From Flaviflagellibacter sp963786225 (GTDB lineage Bacteria; Pseudomonadota; Alphaproteobacteria; Rhizobiales; Methylopilaceae), in the NCBI GenBank assembly GCA_963786225.1, contig CAWAYQ010000019.1, positions 62,001 through 126,000 of the forward strand: DNA of 64,000 bases. The letters are read 5' to 3'. The translations under genes were made by a program, and so were the position numbers. Below the pieces are notes generated by a model. The model did not search any database. It was given only the letters and a program-made list of their open reading frames with translations, and had not been told where the DNA came from. Within the stretch, counting starts at the first letter, position 1. Every line of letters starts with the position of its first letter. Below are positions 1 to 9,363 of the stretch, one piece after another.

Positions 1-514
1 CGACGCGGGAGCCGGCCTCCATCTCGTCGAGCGTGCGGTTCGCAAGCTTGCCGTAGTCCGGCATGGACGGGACATTGAAGAGAACGTGCCCGTCCGCCGC
101 ATAGGCATGGCCGCGCGCGATCAGTTTTTCGATCAGCGCGATCATCTCGGCGATGTGCTCGGTGGCGCGCGGCTCGACCGTCGGGCGCAGCGTGCCCAGT
201 TCGTCGACGTCGGCGTGAAACGCCTTCACCGTGTCCTCGGTCAGTTCGCGGATCGAGATGCCGCGCTCGGCGGCGCGCGCGTTGATCTTGTCGTCGACGT
301 CCGTGATGTTGCGGACATAGGTGACGGATTTCGCGCCGTAGAGATGACGCAGCAGCCGGAACAGGACATCGAACACGATGATCGGCCGGGCATTGCCGAT
401 ATGGGCGCGGTCATAGACCGTCGGCCCGCAGGCGTAGAGGCGCACGTTCTTGGCGTCGATGGGCGCGAATTCGGCCTTCGATCGGGTCAGGGTGTTGTGC
501 AGAACGAGCGACAT
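1..514 (-). CDS. cysS: Cysteine--tRNA ligase, 5' part (cut by window edge)
   Basis: Reading the reverse strand from the ATG at 514 gives about 171 codons with no stop before the window edge. The start MSLVLHNTLTR, the class I aminoacyl-tRNA synthetase HIGH-type motif in YACGPTVYDRAHIGNARP, and YVRNITDVDDKINARA are characteristic of CysRS, which charges tRNA-Cys with cysteine in the cytoplasm. The first cysteine of the zinc site (YACGPTVY) is present. The C-terminal two thirds, including the KMSKS loop, lie outside the window. No frameshift is seen in this part. The forward-strand reading frame over the same bases has no recognisable content. Confidence 0.95.
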   Translation of the reverse strand, partial: MSLVLHNTLTRSKAEFAPIDAKNVRLYACGPTVYDRAHIGNARPIIVFDVLFRLLRHLYGAKSVTYVRNITDVDDKINARAAERGISIRELTEDTVKAFHADVDELGTLRPTVEPRATEHIAEMIALIEKLIARGHAYAADGHVLFNVPSMPDYGKLANRTLDEMEAGSRV

Positions 515-790
515 AATAATCCGTGCCTTGTGCCGGCCCCGGCAGTCGCGTCTCTCTAGATCAGGTCAGACAGATACGGCCACGGCCAGCTTTGGAGCTA
601 ACCGCAAATAATAACGATCCGGCTAAGGGCGATCGTGAGGGCCGTCATGGAGCGGGACATAGGTGGAAGCGACCGCCCGCGTCAAGAGCGTCCTCCATGG
701 GGATTTGGCACCCGCCTTCACACTTAGGCCCGATTTTGCCGCTCTATCCGAAGGCTGGACGCCTGGCCGGCGCGCGATAGATTGGTCGTC

Positions 791-1939
791 ATGCTCAAAA
801 AGATTCTGGCTCCCGCGCTCGGCGCGATCGCCCTCGCCGCGACGGTACCGCCGTTGGCCGCGCAGGTTCCGCAGGCCTGCCTCAGGCTGGAAAGCCAGCT
901 CGCGACCCTCGACAGCCAGAACGTGGCCGATCCCCAGCAGCAGGCGCTGGAAGCCAGCTACAATCAGCAGCGCGCGAATGTCGACGCCATGATCGCGAAA
1001 TCGCGCGGCATGGGCTGCGGCCGGAACTTCCTGTTCGGCCCCCGCCCTCCGGCCGAGTGCCGCGGGCTGGAAGCCCAGATCGACAAGCTGCGCAACAACC
1101 TGGATCGGCTGGAATCGCAGCTCAACCGCGGCAATGGCGACGCAGGACTGCGCGAAGCACGCCGGCGCGACCTGATCGCGGCCCTGGCGCAATATCAATG
1201 CGGGCCGCAATACCAGGCAGCGGCTCCGCAGGAACCGCAGCGCGGCGGTCTGTTCGGCCTCCTGTTCGGCAATCGCGGCGGTGGCGGCGGCTTCCGCGAG
1301 CAATATCCGGGCGGTCCGACGGAACTGCCGCAGAGTTCGACATTCCGGACCGTGTGCGCGCGCACCTGCGACGGCTTCTTCTTCCCCGTGAGCTTTTCCA
1401 CGGTGCCGGCCCGCTTCGGACAGGACGAGAATATCTGCCGCCGCACCTGCCCCGGCGCCGAGGCGATCATGTTCTCCTACCCCAATCCGGGCGGCACGAT
1501 CGACCAGGCGACCTCATCCTCGGGACAGGCCTACAAGGACCTGCCGAACGCGTTCAAATACCAGACCGAGTTCGTGAAGGATTGCTCGTGCAAGCCGGCC
1601 AACATGTCGTGGGCGCAGGCTCTGGCAAACGCCGAAGACGACACCGTGCAGCGCGGCGACATCGTGGTGGACGAGGAGCGCGCCCGCGCGATGTCGCAGC
1701 CGAAGGGCACCGGCGATCTCCGCGCGACGCCGGACGAAGCAGCCCGCGCGGCTCAGGACAGCGCGACCGCGGTGACGAACGAAGGCGTCGTCGAGGGACC
1801 CGCCAACACCGACCCGCCCGCGGGCTTCCCCGAACAGCAGGCGGCGCCGAACAACGGCGAGCGCACGGCGGTGCCGTATTACGTACCCCCGCCGCCGCGC
1901 CCGCGCGAACCGGTGTACGTACCGCCGCAGTTCAGGTGA
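791..1939 (+). CDS. Secreted DUF2865 domain protein
   Basis: About 382 residues. An ATG at 791 opens a typical signal peptide (MLKKILAPALGAIALAA, cleavage near AAQ); a TTG three codons upstream is less likely as the start. A coiled, Gln-rich N-terminal half with regularly placed Cys residues is followed by a conserved block, VCARTCDGFFFPVSF then RTCPGAEAIMFSYPNPGG and DCSCKPANMSW, which I recognise as the alphaproteobacterial DUF2865 family. The C-terminus is Pro-rich and low in complexity. The protein is probably periplasmic or surface-exposed, and its paired cysteines suggest disulfides. Its function is unknown. It stands alone, followed by a repeat-rich intergenic stretch. Confidence 0.85.
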   Translation: MLKKILAPALGAIALAATVPPLAAQVPQACLRLESQLATLDSQNVADPQQQALEASYNQQRANVDAMIAKSRGMGCGRNFLFGPRPPAECRGLEAQIDKLRNNLDRLESQLNRGNGDAGLREARRRDLIAALAQYQCGPQYQAAAPQEPQRGGLFGLLFGNRGGGGGFREQYPGGPTELPQSSTFRTVCARTCDGFFFPVSFSTVPARFGQDENICRRTCPGAEAIMFSYPNPGGTIDQATSSSGQAYKDLPNAFKYQTEFVKDCSCKPANMSWAQALANAEDDTVQRGDIVVDEERARAMSQPKGTGDLRATPDEAARAAQDSATAVTNEGVVEGPANTDPPAGFPEQQAAPNNGERTAVPYYVPPPPRPREPVYVPPQFR

Positions 1940-1944
1940 TGTTC

Positions 1945-2145
1945 GCTCCCCTCTCCTGCGAAGCGGGAGAGGGTCGAGAGCGCGTCAGCGCTCCGGGGTG
2001 AGGGCAAGCACGATGCTCGACTACACTTCCCCTCACCCGCTCGAAGCTTCGGCTTCGAGTCGCCTCTCCCGCCTGAACTCGGGTGTTCCCGAGTTCAGCT
2101 CTTAGATTGCCAAGTCGGGTAAACCCGACTTGGCTCGGGAGAGGA
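1945..2145. repeat. Extragenic palindromic repeat cluster
   Basis: The gap between the DUF2865 gene and nadE is almost entirely inverted repeats. There is an imperfect hairpin of the CCCTCTCC/GGAGAGGG type at about 1948-1973, a GGGTGAGGG/CCCTCACCC pair at about 1997-2038, an 8-bp stem with a TTCG loop at 2040-2059, a perfect 11-bp stem at 2073-2098 and another perfect 11-bp stem at 2109-2134. The pattern resembles dispersed extragenic palindromes of Rhizobiales genomes. Since nadE ends at 2152 on the reverse strand, part of it may also terminate nadE transcription. Confidence 0.75.
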
Positions 2146-2151
2146 TAGAAA

Positions 2152-3818
2152 CTACCCCCCATCCCGGAATTTGTTGGTGATCGGATAGCGCCGGTCGCGG
2201 CCGAAATTCTTGCTGGTGACCTTCACGCCCGGCGCCGCCTGGCGGCGCTTGTATTCGGCGAGATAGAGCAGCCGCTCGACCTTCTTCACCGTTTCGATGT
2301 CCACGCCTCGCGGCGACGATCTCGGCCACGCTCTTTTCGTTTTCGACGAGCCCTTCGAGGACGGCGTCCAGAACGTCGTAGGGCGGCAGCGAGTCCTGGT
2401 CCTTCTGGTTCTCGCGCAGTTCCGCCGTCGGCGCCTTGGTGATGATGTTCGACGGAATGACTTCGCCGGACGGCCCGAGCGCACCCGGCGGCTTCCAGCG
2501 GTTGCGCAGTTCCGACAGGCGGTAGACCTCGGTCTTGTAGAGATCCTTGATCGGATTGAAGCCGCCGTTCATGTCGCCGTAGAGCGTGGCATAGCCGACC
2601 GACATTTCCGACTTGTTGCCGGTCGTCACGACCATCGGGCCGAACTTGTTGGACACCGACATCAGGATCGTGCCGCGCACGCGCGACTGCAGATTTTCTT
2701 CGGTGATGCCGCGATTGGTGCCGGCGAAGAGCTCGGCAAGCGCCGCTTCGAAGCCCTCGACGGGTTCGGCGATCGGCACGACGTCGTAGCGCACGCCCAG
2801 CGCCTTCGCGCATCTGGCGGCATCGCCCAGGCTTTCTTCGGACGTGAACCGGTACGGCATCATGATGCAGTGCACCTTGTCGGCGCCGAGCGCATCGACG
2901 GCCATCGCCGCGCAGATCGCCGAGTCGATGCCGCCCGAGAGCCCGAGCACGACGCCGGGAAATCCGTTTTTCGTGACGTAATCGCGCAGGCCCAGTACGC
3001 ACGCCGCATAATCGGCCTCGTCGCCTTCCAGCAGCTCGGCCTTCGGCCCCTGGCCGCGCCAGGTCCTGCCGTCGCGCACCCAGGTGGTGAGCGTCACCTC
3101 TTCGGAAAAAGTCGGCAGCTGGAAAGCGAGCGAGCTGTCGCCGTTGAGCGCGAACGAGCCGCCCTCGAAAATGAGATCGTCCTGACCGCCGTTCTGATTG
3201 GTGTAGATCAGCGCAAGGCCGCATTCCGCGACACGAAGCGCCGCGACCTGGATGCGTTCATCCGGCTTGCCGCGCCAGTACGGCGAGCCGTTGGGAACGA
3301 TGAGGAGTTCGGCACCGGTTTCGCACAGGCAATCGACGACCTCGGCCTGCCAGATATCCTCGCAGATCGGCACGCCGATATGGACGCCGCGAAAATCGAG
3401 CGGCCCCATCAACGGACCCGGGACGAAAACGCGCTTTTCGTCGAACACGCCGTAATTCGGCAGTTCGACCTTGAACCTGCAGACCGGTGATCTTGCCGCC
3501 ATCGAGCAGCGCGACGGCGTTGTGGACGCCCGCCTCGCTCTTCCAGGGCGTGCCGACGAGAACGCCGGGACCGCCATCGGCGGTGTCGCGCGCGAAGTCC
3601 TCGATCGCGGCCTGACAGGCGGCAATGAAGCTCGGCTTGAGGATCAGGTCTTCCGGCGGGTAGCCGCCGATGAAGATTTCGGTGAAGGCGACGAGATCGG
3701 CGCCCTGCCTGGCGGCGTCCGCACGCGCGGCGCGCGCCTTCGCGAGATTGCCGGCGACGTCGCCGACGATCGGGTTGAGCTGGGCAATGGCGATGGAAAG
3801 CGTGTTGGGCGGGACCAT
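2152..3818 (-). CDS. nadE: Glutamine-dependent NAD(+) synthetase (two frameshifts in this sequence)
   Basis: Makes NAD from deamido-NAD, ATP and glutamine in the last step of NAD synthesis. Starts at ATG 3818 (MVPPNTLSIAIAQLNPIVGD), giving about 555 residues across three reading frames. The N-terminal nitrilase-type glutaminase domain shows the catalytic Glu in FTEIFIGGYPPEDL and the Cys in GVPICEDIW. The C-terminal synthetase domain shows the SGGIDSA PP-loop and TTGNKSEMSVGYATLYGD. The frame changes near 3475 (between KITGLQ and FKVELPNYG) and near 2310 (between AEIVAA and VDIETVKKVERLLYLAEYK). Both halves remain well conserved, so I read these as sequence errors. It is divergent from nothing obvious; HxlR lies 9 bp upstream on the same strand. 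Confidence 0.92.
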
Positions 3819-3827
3819 GACGGCGAT

Positions 3828-4227
3828 TTAACGCGCCGCCGCCGCTTCGGCAAACCGTTCGGCCTTTGCAGGCGGCGCCGGCTGTGCGCCTGCGGCCTTT
3901 TTCGCGTCGAGATAGACATCGTCCCCAGTCGCGCATGGCCTGGATGACCGGAGCGAGCGTCGCGCCCTGCTCCGTCAGTGCGTAATCGACCCGCGGCGGC
4001 ACGGTCGGCGTCACCTTGCGCGAGACGATGTCCGCGGCCTCCAGTTCGCGCAATTGGCGCGTCATGACGCGCTGCGAGACACTCGGCATGCGGCGGCGGA
4101 GTTCGTTGAAACGCACCGGGCCGCCGATCAGGTTGAACAGGATGACGCCCTTCCAGCGCCCGCCGATAAGATCGAGCGTGGCCTCAACGGGGCAGCCCTG
4201 ATGGCATTCATAGTTACGGGCTTTCAT
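3828..4227 (-). CDS. HxlR-family transcriptional regulator (one frameshift)
   Basis: About 132 residues forming a winged-helix DNA-binding protein. The ATG at 4227 gives MKARNYECHQGCP, with the N-terminal CxxxC-like cysteines common in HxlR proteins. The core LDLIGGRWKGVILFNLIGGPVRFNELRRRMPSVSQRVMTRQLREL is diagnostic. A G-run near 3921 shifts the frame; the restored tail reads DDVYLDAKKAAG and ends at a TAA at 3828-3830. It is divergently oriented to the alcohol dehydrogenase at 4354, the usual arrangement in which an HxlR regulator senses an electrophile, thiol or quinone stress and controls the adjacent oxidoreductase. That regulatory link is inference from family and layout. Confidence 0.85.
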
Positions 4228-4353
4228 CGACACACACTCCGCAGGATGACCGAAAGGATACTACTCGACCGATTTGTGCCTTCTTGAGCGCGCCGCCGGG
4301 AACACCGAAATAGGCAATGAGGCCGGACCAGGCCCATCCAAAGGACATCATAC

Positions 4354-5365
4354 ATGAAGGCCGTCGGCTATCTTAATCCCCTGCCCGTCACCGATCCCAA
4401 GGCTCTGACGGATATAGAACTTCCCGCGCCCAAACCCGGCCCGCGCGACCTCCTCGTCGAGGTGAGGGCCGTCTCGGTCAATCCGGTCGACACCAAGGTC
4501 CGGGCCGGACGCAGCGGCACCGCCGGCGCCCCGGTCGTGCTGGGCTGGGATGCGGCCGGTGTCGTGAAGGAAATCGGGGCCGAGGTCAGCCTGTTCAAGC
4601 CGGGGGACGAGGTGTTCTACGCCGGAGACCTGACCCGGCCGGGCACCAATGCCGAACTTCACGCGGTCGACGAGCGGATCGTCGGCAGAAAGCCGAAGAG
4701 CATCGGCTTCGCCGAAGCCGCCGCGCTTCCCCTCACCGCCATCACGGCCTGGGAAATGATCTTCGACCGGATGCATATTCCGCGCGACGGCGGAGACGGC
4801 GATGCGATCCTCATCATGGCGGGCGCCGGCGGTGTCGGCTCCATCGCCACGCAGATCGCCCGCAAGCTGACGAAACTCACGGTCATCGCGTCAGCGTCGC
4901 GGCCCGGAAACGGTGGATTTCGCAAAGGCGCAGGGCGCGCATTTCGTGGTGGATCACACCAAGCCGCTCGCCGACCAGTTCAAGGCGCAGGAGCTGCCCG
5001 CTCCCCGCTATATTTTCAGCACGGCCTCGACCGGCCGCGACCTTGAACAGTTCATCGACATCGCAAAACCGCAGGGCGTGATCGGCGCGATCGACGACGA
5101 TCCGAACCTCAATGTCTCGGCGATGAAGCGCAAGGCGCTCGGCTTTGTCTGGGAGTTGATGTTCACCCGCTCGCTTTACGAGACGGACGACATGATCGAA
5201 CAGCATCGTCTGCTGAACGAGGTGTCGGAACTGGTCGATGCCGGTGTGTTGAAGACGACGATGAACGAGCGCGTCCGGGGCATCAATGCCCGGAACCTGA
5301 TCGCGGTACATACGAAGCTCGAAAGCGGCAGGACGATCGGCAAGATCGTGCTCGAAGGTTTCTGA
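4354..5365 (+). CDS. Zinc-type alcohol dehydrogenase-like/quinone oxidoreductase (one frameshift)
   Basis: About 336 residues of the medium-chain dehydrogenase/reductase superfamily. The N-terminal GroES-like domain (MKAVGYLNPLPV, VSVNPVDTKVRAG, GWDAAGVVKEIG) is followed by a Rossmann nucleotide-binding motif AGAGGVGSIATQIAR. The frame changes near 4905, after TVIASASRP; the second part continues ETVDFAKAQGAHFVVDH to the natural C-terminus. It lacks the clustered structural-zinc cysteines, so it belongs to the zinc-independent quinone/enone reductase branch despite its usual annotation. It is divergent from the HxlR regulator, and a strong hairpin terminator follows at once. Confidence 0.85.
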
Positions 5366-5370
5366 TGCAG

Positions 5371-5400
5371 AAAGGGCCGGCCCGAAGGCCGGCCCTTTTC
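5371..5400. terminator. Rho-independent terminator, probably bidirectional
   Basis: A perfect 11-bp stem (AAAGGGCCGGC with its complement, loop CCGAAG) followed by a short T run. It lies between the converging alcohol dehydrogenase and the small gene at 5401 and could serve both strands. Confidence 0.85.
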
Positions 5401-5694
5401 TCAGGACGGCGACCGGTTCAGGATCCGCAGACGCTGAAGCGTGAGAACCGCTTCCTGGCGCACCTGTTTTTCGGTGAGGTAGAATTCGGGATCTTCCGCG
5501 ATCACTTTCCGGTTCGTCGTAAAGCTGTCCAGCACCGAAAACATATGGTGCAGGATCTGCCACAGCTCTTCGTGCAGATCCGGCTTTTCGGGCCCATGCA
5601 GGAAATGCTGCCGGTAGGCGCTCTGCAGCTCGGCGACATTCATATCGCCGAGCGTGTAGGCCTGGAGCAGCTTGAGAAAGCGGTCCCCGCGCAT
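5401..5694 (-). CDS. Small helical protein of unknown function
   Basis: 97 residues from the ATG at 5694 (MRGDRFLKLLQAYTLGDMNV). A GTG at 5727 would lie inside the aroG terminator hairpin (5708-5744), which favours the ATG. The sequence is mainly helical and charged, with FLKLLQAYTLGDMNVAEL near the start and a C-terminal TEKQVRQEAVLTLQRLRIL. The N-terminal pattern faintly recalls colicin-D-immunity-like small proteins, but I would not assign it. No toxin partner is visible nearby. It sits downstream of aroG but is separated from it by a terminator, so it probably has its own promoter. Confidence 0.6.
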   Translation of the reverse strand: MRGDRFLKLLQAYTLGDMNVAELQSAYRQHFLHGPEKPDLHEELWQILHHMFSVLDSFTTNRKVIAEDPEFYLTEKQVRQEAVLTLQRLRILNRSPS

Positions 5695-5707
5695 GAAAGC
5701 TGGGCAT

Positions 5708-5744
5708 GGACGCGCCTTCGCCGACACGGCCGAAAGGCGCGTCC
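5708..5744 (-). terminator. Terminator downstream of aroG
   Basis: A perfect 11-bp inverted repeat (arms 5708-5718 and 5734-5744) with further pairing inside the loop, placed 5 bp after the aroG stop. There is no long T run, so termination strength is uncertain. Confidence 0.6.
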
Positions 5745-5748
5745 GGTG

Positions 5749-7135
5749 TCATTCCGCCGCGACGATGCGCGGGCGTTCCTTGCCCTGGCGTTCCTTCTTG
5801 AGCTGTTCGGCCAGAAGGAAAGCCAGTTCGATCGCCTGCTCCGCGTTGAGGCGCGGGTCGCAGAAGGTGTGGTAGCGGTCCGACAGATCCGTATCCGAGA
5901 TCGCGCGGGCGCCGCCCGTGCATTCGGTCACGTTCTGGCCGGTCATCTCGATATGGATGCCGCCGGCATAGGTGCCTTCCGCGCGGTGCACCGCGAAGAA
6001 GTCGGTGACCTCTTTCAGGATGCGGTCGAACGGACGGGTCTTGTAGCCGCCGGCCGAGATCGTGTTGCCGTGCATCGGATCGCACGACCAGACGACGTTG
6101 CGGCCCTCGCGCTGCACGGCGCGGATCAGGCCCGGCAGATACCTCGCCCACTTTGTCGGCGCCCGACGCGCACGATGAGCGTCAGGCGGCCGGCTTCGTT
6201 CTCCGGATTGAGGAGCATCGATCAGCTCGAGCAGCGCGTCCGGCTTCAGCGACGGGCCGCATTTCAGGCCGAGCGGGTTCTTCACGCCGCGCGCGAATTC
6301 CACGTGCGCGTGATCCTTCTGGCGGGTGCGGTCGCCGATCCAGAGCATGTGCCCGGAGGTCGCGTACCAGTCGCCGGACGTCGAATCCGTGCGCGTCATC
6401 GCCTGCTCGAAGCCGAGCAGAAGCGCCTCGTGCGAGGTGTAGAAATCGGTCGTGCGCAGTTCCGGATGCGCTTCGGGATCGATGCCGCAGGCGCGCATGA
6501 AATCGAGCGCCTCGGTGATGCGGCCCGCGATCTCCTGATAGCGCTCGGACTGCGGGCTCTCCTTGATGAAGCCCAGCATCCATTGATGCGCGTGGTCGAG
6601 ATTGGCGTAGCCGCCGGTCGCGAACGCGCGAATGAGGTTGAGCGTCGCCGCCGACTGGCGGTACGCACGCAGCAGCCGCTGCGGGTCCGGAATGCGGGCC
6701 TCGGGCGTGAAGGCGACTGTCGTTGATGATGTCGCCGCGATAGCTCGGCAGGGTCACGCCGTCGATCGTCTCGGTGTCGGACGAACGGGGCTTGGCGAAC
6801 TGGCCGGCGACGCGGCCGACCTTCACCACCGGCTGGGACGCCGCGAAGGTGAGGACCACCGACATCTGGAGGAAGACGCGGAAGAAGTCGCGGATGTTGT
6901 CGGCGCGGTGCTCGAGGAAGCTCTCGGCGCAGTCGCCGCCCTGGAGCAGGAAAGCCTCGCCGGCCGCAACCTTGGCAAGCGAACGCTTCAGCTTCCGCGC
7001 CTCGCCCGCAAACACGAGCGGCGGGAAGGTCGCGAGCTGCTCCTCGACGGCGTTCAGGACCGTCTCGTCCGGATAACCCGGAACCTGAACGATCGGCTTC
7101 GATCTCCAGCTGTCCGGCGTCCAACGCTCCGTCAT
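5749..7135 (-). CDS. aroG: Class II 3-deoxy-7-phosphoheptulonate synthase (frameshifted)
   Basis: Condenses phosphoenolpyruvate and erythrose-4-phosphate, the first step of the shikimate pathway. About 462 residues, the normal length for the class II (plant/actinobacterial-type) enzyme. Starts MTERWTPDSWRSKPIVQVPGY at ATG 7135. Conserved blocks include GEAFLLQGGDCAESF with the metal-binding Cys, SDTETIDGVTLPSYRGDIIN, and in the last part VVWSCDPMHGNTI, GGIHIEMTGQNVTECTGG and DPRLNAEQA. The frame changes near 6720, and twice close together near 6220 and 6155; the short stretch between the latter two should read as GRLTLIVR-like sequence. The core motifs survive, so sequencing error is the simplest explanation. 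Confidence 0.92.
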
Positions 7136-7233
7136 AACTCAAATCTCCACTGGGGACGGCAGGTCCCGTCCCGAGGCGGCGTATATAGACCTCGGAGGGC
7201 GCCAAGCAAAGCATGGCCGACCTACGGCTGGGT

Positions 7234-8180
7234 CTATGGGAACCGCCCGCCGCGACCGCGCCGAAGGCGGCGATGCCGAGCAGCACCCCCCCGAACACGC
7301 AGATTATGCCGAGCGCCTCGGCCCAGTTCGGCAGGCGCTGCTGCCACAGGAACCCGTAAATGACCCCGAAACCCGGTTCCGCCACGAACAGCTGGCCGGA
7401 CAGGACGAGCGGCAGCCTTTTGGTGGCCAGGACCCACAGATAGGACGCCACCCACGCCCCGAAAAAGCCGACGACCAGCGACCAGATCAGGAGCGGTTTG
7501 GCCTCCGGCCAGAGCCAGCCCATCTCGGCGAGATTGACCAGCCCGAACGGCACGGCGGCCGCGCCGAACAGGAGGATGCCGACCCCCGCCCCGATGCCGT
7601 GAAGGCCGGTCCAGGTCAGGCTGTTCATGTCGGGCCGCCGGGCGAGCGCCCGGGCGTTGATGATGCCGAAGCCGACCCAGGAGGCGACCGACCCCAGAGC
7701 CGCCAGAATGCCGATGGCGATCTGGCTGCGTGCTTCGGGCGTTTCCGCCCCGATCAGCGCGTGGCCGTGGACCAGCGCGAGACCGGCCGCGATCATCAGG
7801 CACGGCGCGAGCAGCGAGCGCCAGGGAAGCTGCTTGCCGCCGTCGATATTGCCGGCGACCGCGAGCAGGATCGGCAGCAGGCCGATGACGAGCGCGGAAA
7901 TCTGCGGCCCGGCATGAGCGACCGCGATGACGAGAAAGCCGTAGAACGCGCCGTAGCCCAGCATTCCGAGGAAAATGCCGATGCCGAGATCGCGGGCGCC
8001 GAGGCCCCGCATCCGGCTGGCGCGGACGAGCCCGAAAACGATCAGCGAGGTCGCGGCGAAGACGAGATAGCGGCCGATGGCGAGATCGACGCCCGAATAG
8101 GGCGCGACGCCGAGCGGCGCGATGAAGATGAGGCCCCAAAGGGCGCCGGCGCAAAGGCCCGCGAGAATACCGGAGAGCAT
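7234..8180 (-). CDS. EamA/DMT-superfamily permease
   Basis: About 314 residues with roughly ten hydrophobic segments arranged as two EamA repeats. Starts at ATG 8180 (MLSGILAGLCAGALWGLIFIAP), a typical EamA opening. The second repeat ends with FVAEPGFGVIYGFLWQQ and EALGIICVFGGVLLGIAAFG. The open frame of the main body runs on through aroG without a stop, whereas the neighbouring frame has a stop at 7234-7236 straight after the last helix. I therefore infer a small frameshift near 7245. Such proteins export or import metabolites, but the substrate cannot be told from sequence. Confidence 0.82.
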
Positions 8181-8231
8181 CGTGGCAACTTGTCGCAACT
8201 TGGATGACGGGGACGCGCGGCCGCTTCCGCC

Positions 8232-9290
8232 TCAGCCGTCCTGCACGATGACGCCATACCAGCCAAGGCCGCGATAGGTCTCATAGCCCGGCGTGGCATG
8301 AAACGCCACGAGCCTGCCGGTGCCTTCGGTGTAATAGCCGCTGGACCGGTCTCCGGCGTTCAGCGGCAGGCGTTCGGACAGCACGCCCCGCCCGTCCGAC
8401 GAGGCGATGACGCGGTGAGACGCGTCGACGAGCATCACGCGCGACCGGGATTTCTCGTCGTCGGACAGCCGCACGCCGTCGACGATCGTCCGGGCCTGCG
8501 CCTCCCAATCGAAATGCACCGCCAGAACGCCGAGCGGCGCGCCGTCGGCCCGCCCGCCCGCGCAGACCTTCGCGGCATAGGTCGCGGTCATGGCGTTGCC
8601 GAGCTGCGCTCTGGGCCGCGATGTCGGCGACGGTGTAGTCGTCGCCCGATGCCGGCGGCATGCTGAACCAGGCTCGAACCACGCACCGAACGTCCGCTCC
8701 CACGACCCGATAGCGATCCGGCCGGCCATTGGCGATCACGCGGCCGCTTGAGGTCGCAGAGCCAGATATCGAGATAGACGGTATAGGCGCCGAGGATCAC
8801 CGCGAGGCGTTCGCTGGCGTAGGTACGGGCAGTCTCGTCGCGGATCGGCCGCGCAGGTCACGAACGGCGAAATCCGTTGCCCACCAGCGCACATCGCAGG
8901 TGCGCTCATAGAGATTGCGGTCGACGATCTCGATGGCGTTGAGCGCCAGATCGACGAGACGCGCACCTTGCGCCTGCTCGGCCATGATCTGCGTCAGGCG
9001 TTCGAGCTGGGAGATCTGGCCGACCAGTTCCTGCTCGAGGGTCGAGGCGACCTGCTCCACCTCGCCGCCGACGCCGCGGACTTCCTGCGCGACGATCGTA
9101 AATCCCGCGCCGGCGGTCCCGGCCCGCGCGGAATTCGATCATGGCGTTGAGCGCCAGCATCCGCATCCGGCTGGTGATCTTCTGGATTTCCTGGATTTTC
9201 TTGTTGGTCAGCGAGTTCACACGGACGGCGTCAGGCTGGCGACATCGGCCAGCGACACTTCTCCGCACCCGGATCACTCTTCGCAAGCAT
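8232..9290 (-). CDS. Soluble mini methyl-accepting protein with C-terminal cache-like sensor (many frameshifts)
   Basis: About 352 residues when fragments in all three frames are joined, from ATG 9290 (MLAKSDPGAE). The N-terminal part is a short MCP-signalling-like helical segment with LTNKKIQEIQKITSRMRMLALNAMIEF and an IVAQEVRGVGGEVEQVAS block. Then follow ARLVDLALNAIEIVDRNLYERTCDVRWWATD and a C-terminal PDC/cache-like half (AYTVYLDIWLCD, GVLAVHFDWEAQARTIVDGV, MLVDASHRVIASSDG, YETYRGLGWYGVIVQDG). No transmembrane segment is seen, so sensing is probably cytoplasmic. At least five frame changes occur between about 8600 and 9260. Similar proteins exist in Bradyrhizobium by my recollection. It probably feeds a chemotaxis or chemosensory array. 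Confidence 0.72.
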
Positions 9291-9363
9291 GCACCGGCTC
9301 CCCGCACGGCCTTACGTGCGCACCGACATATGGTCAATCTTGGTAAATTTAGTCTTTCGGGAC

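Noticed and set aside
86..559. Forward 157-codon reading frame at the window start
   Set aside because: It is antisense to cysS, which has clear class I synthetase motifs.
6396..8198. 600-codon frame suggesting an EamA permease fused to another protein
   Set aside because: The second half is an out-of-frame reading of aroG; a small frameshift near 7245 hides the permease stop.
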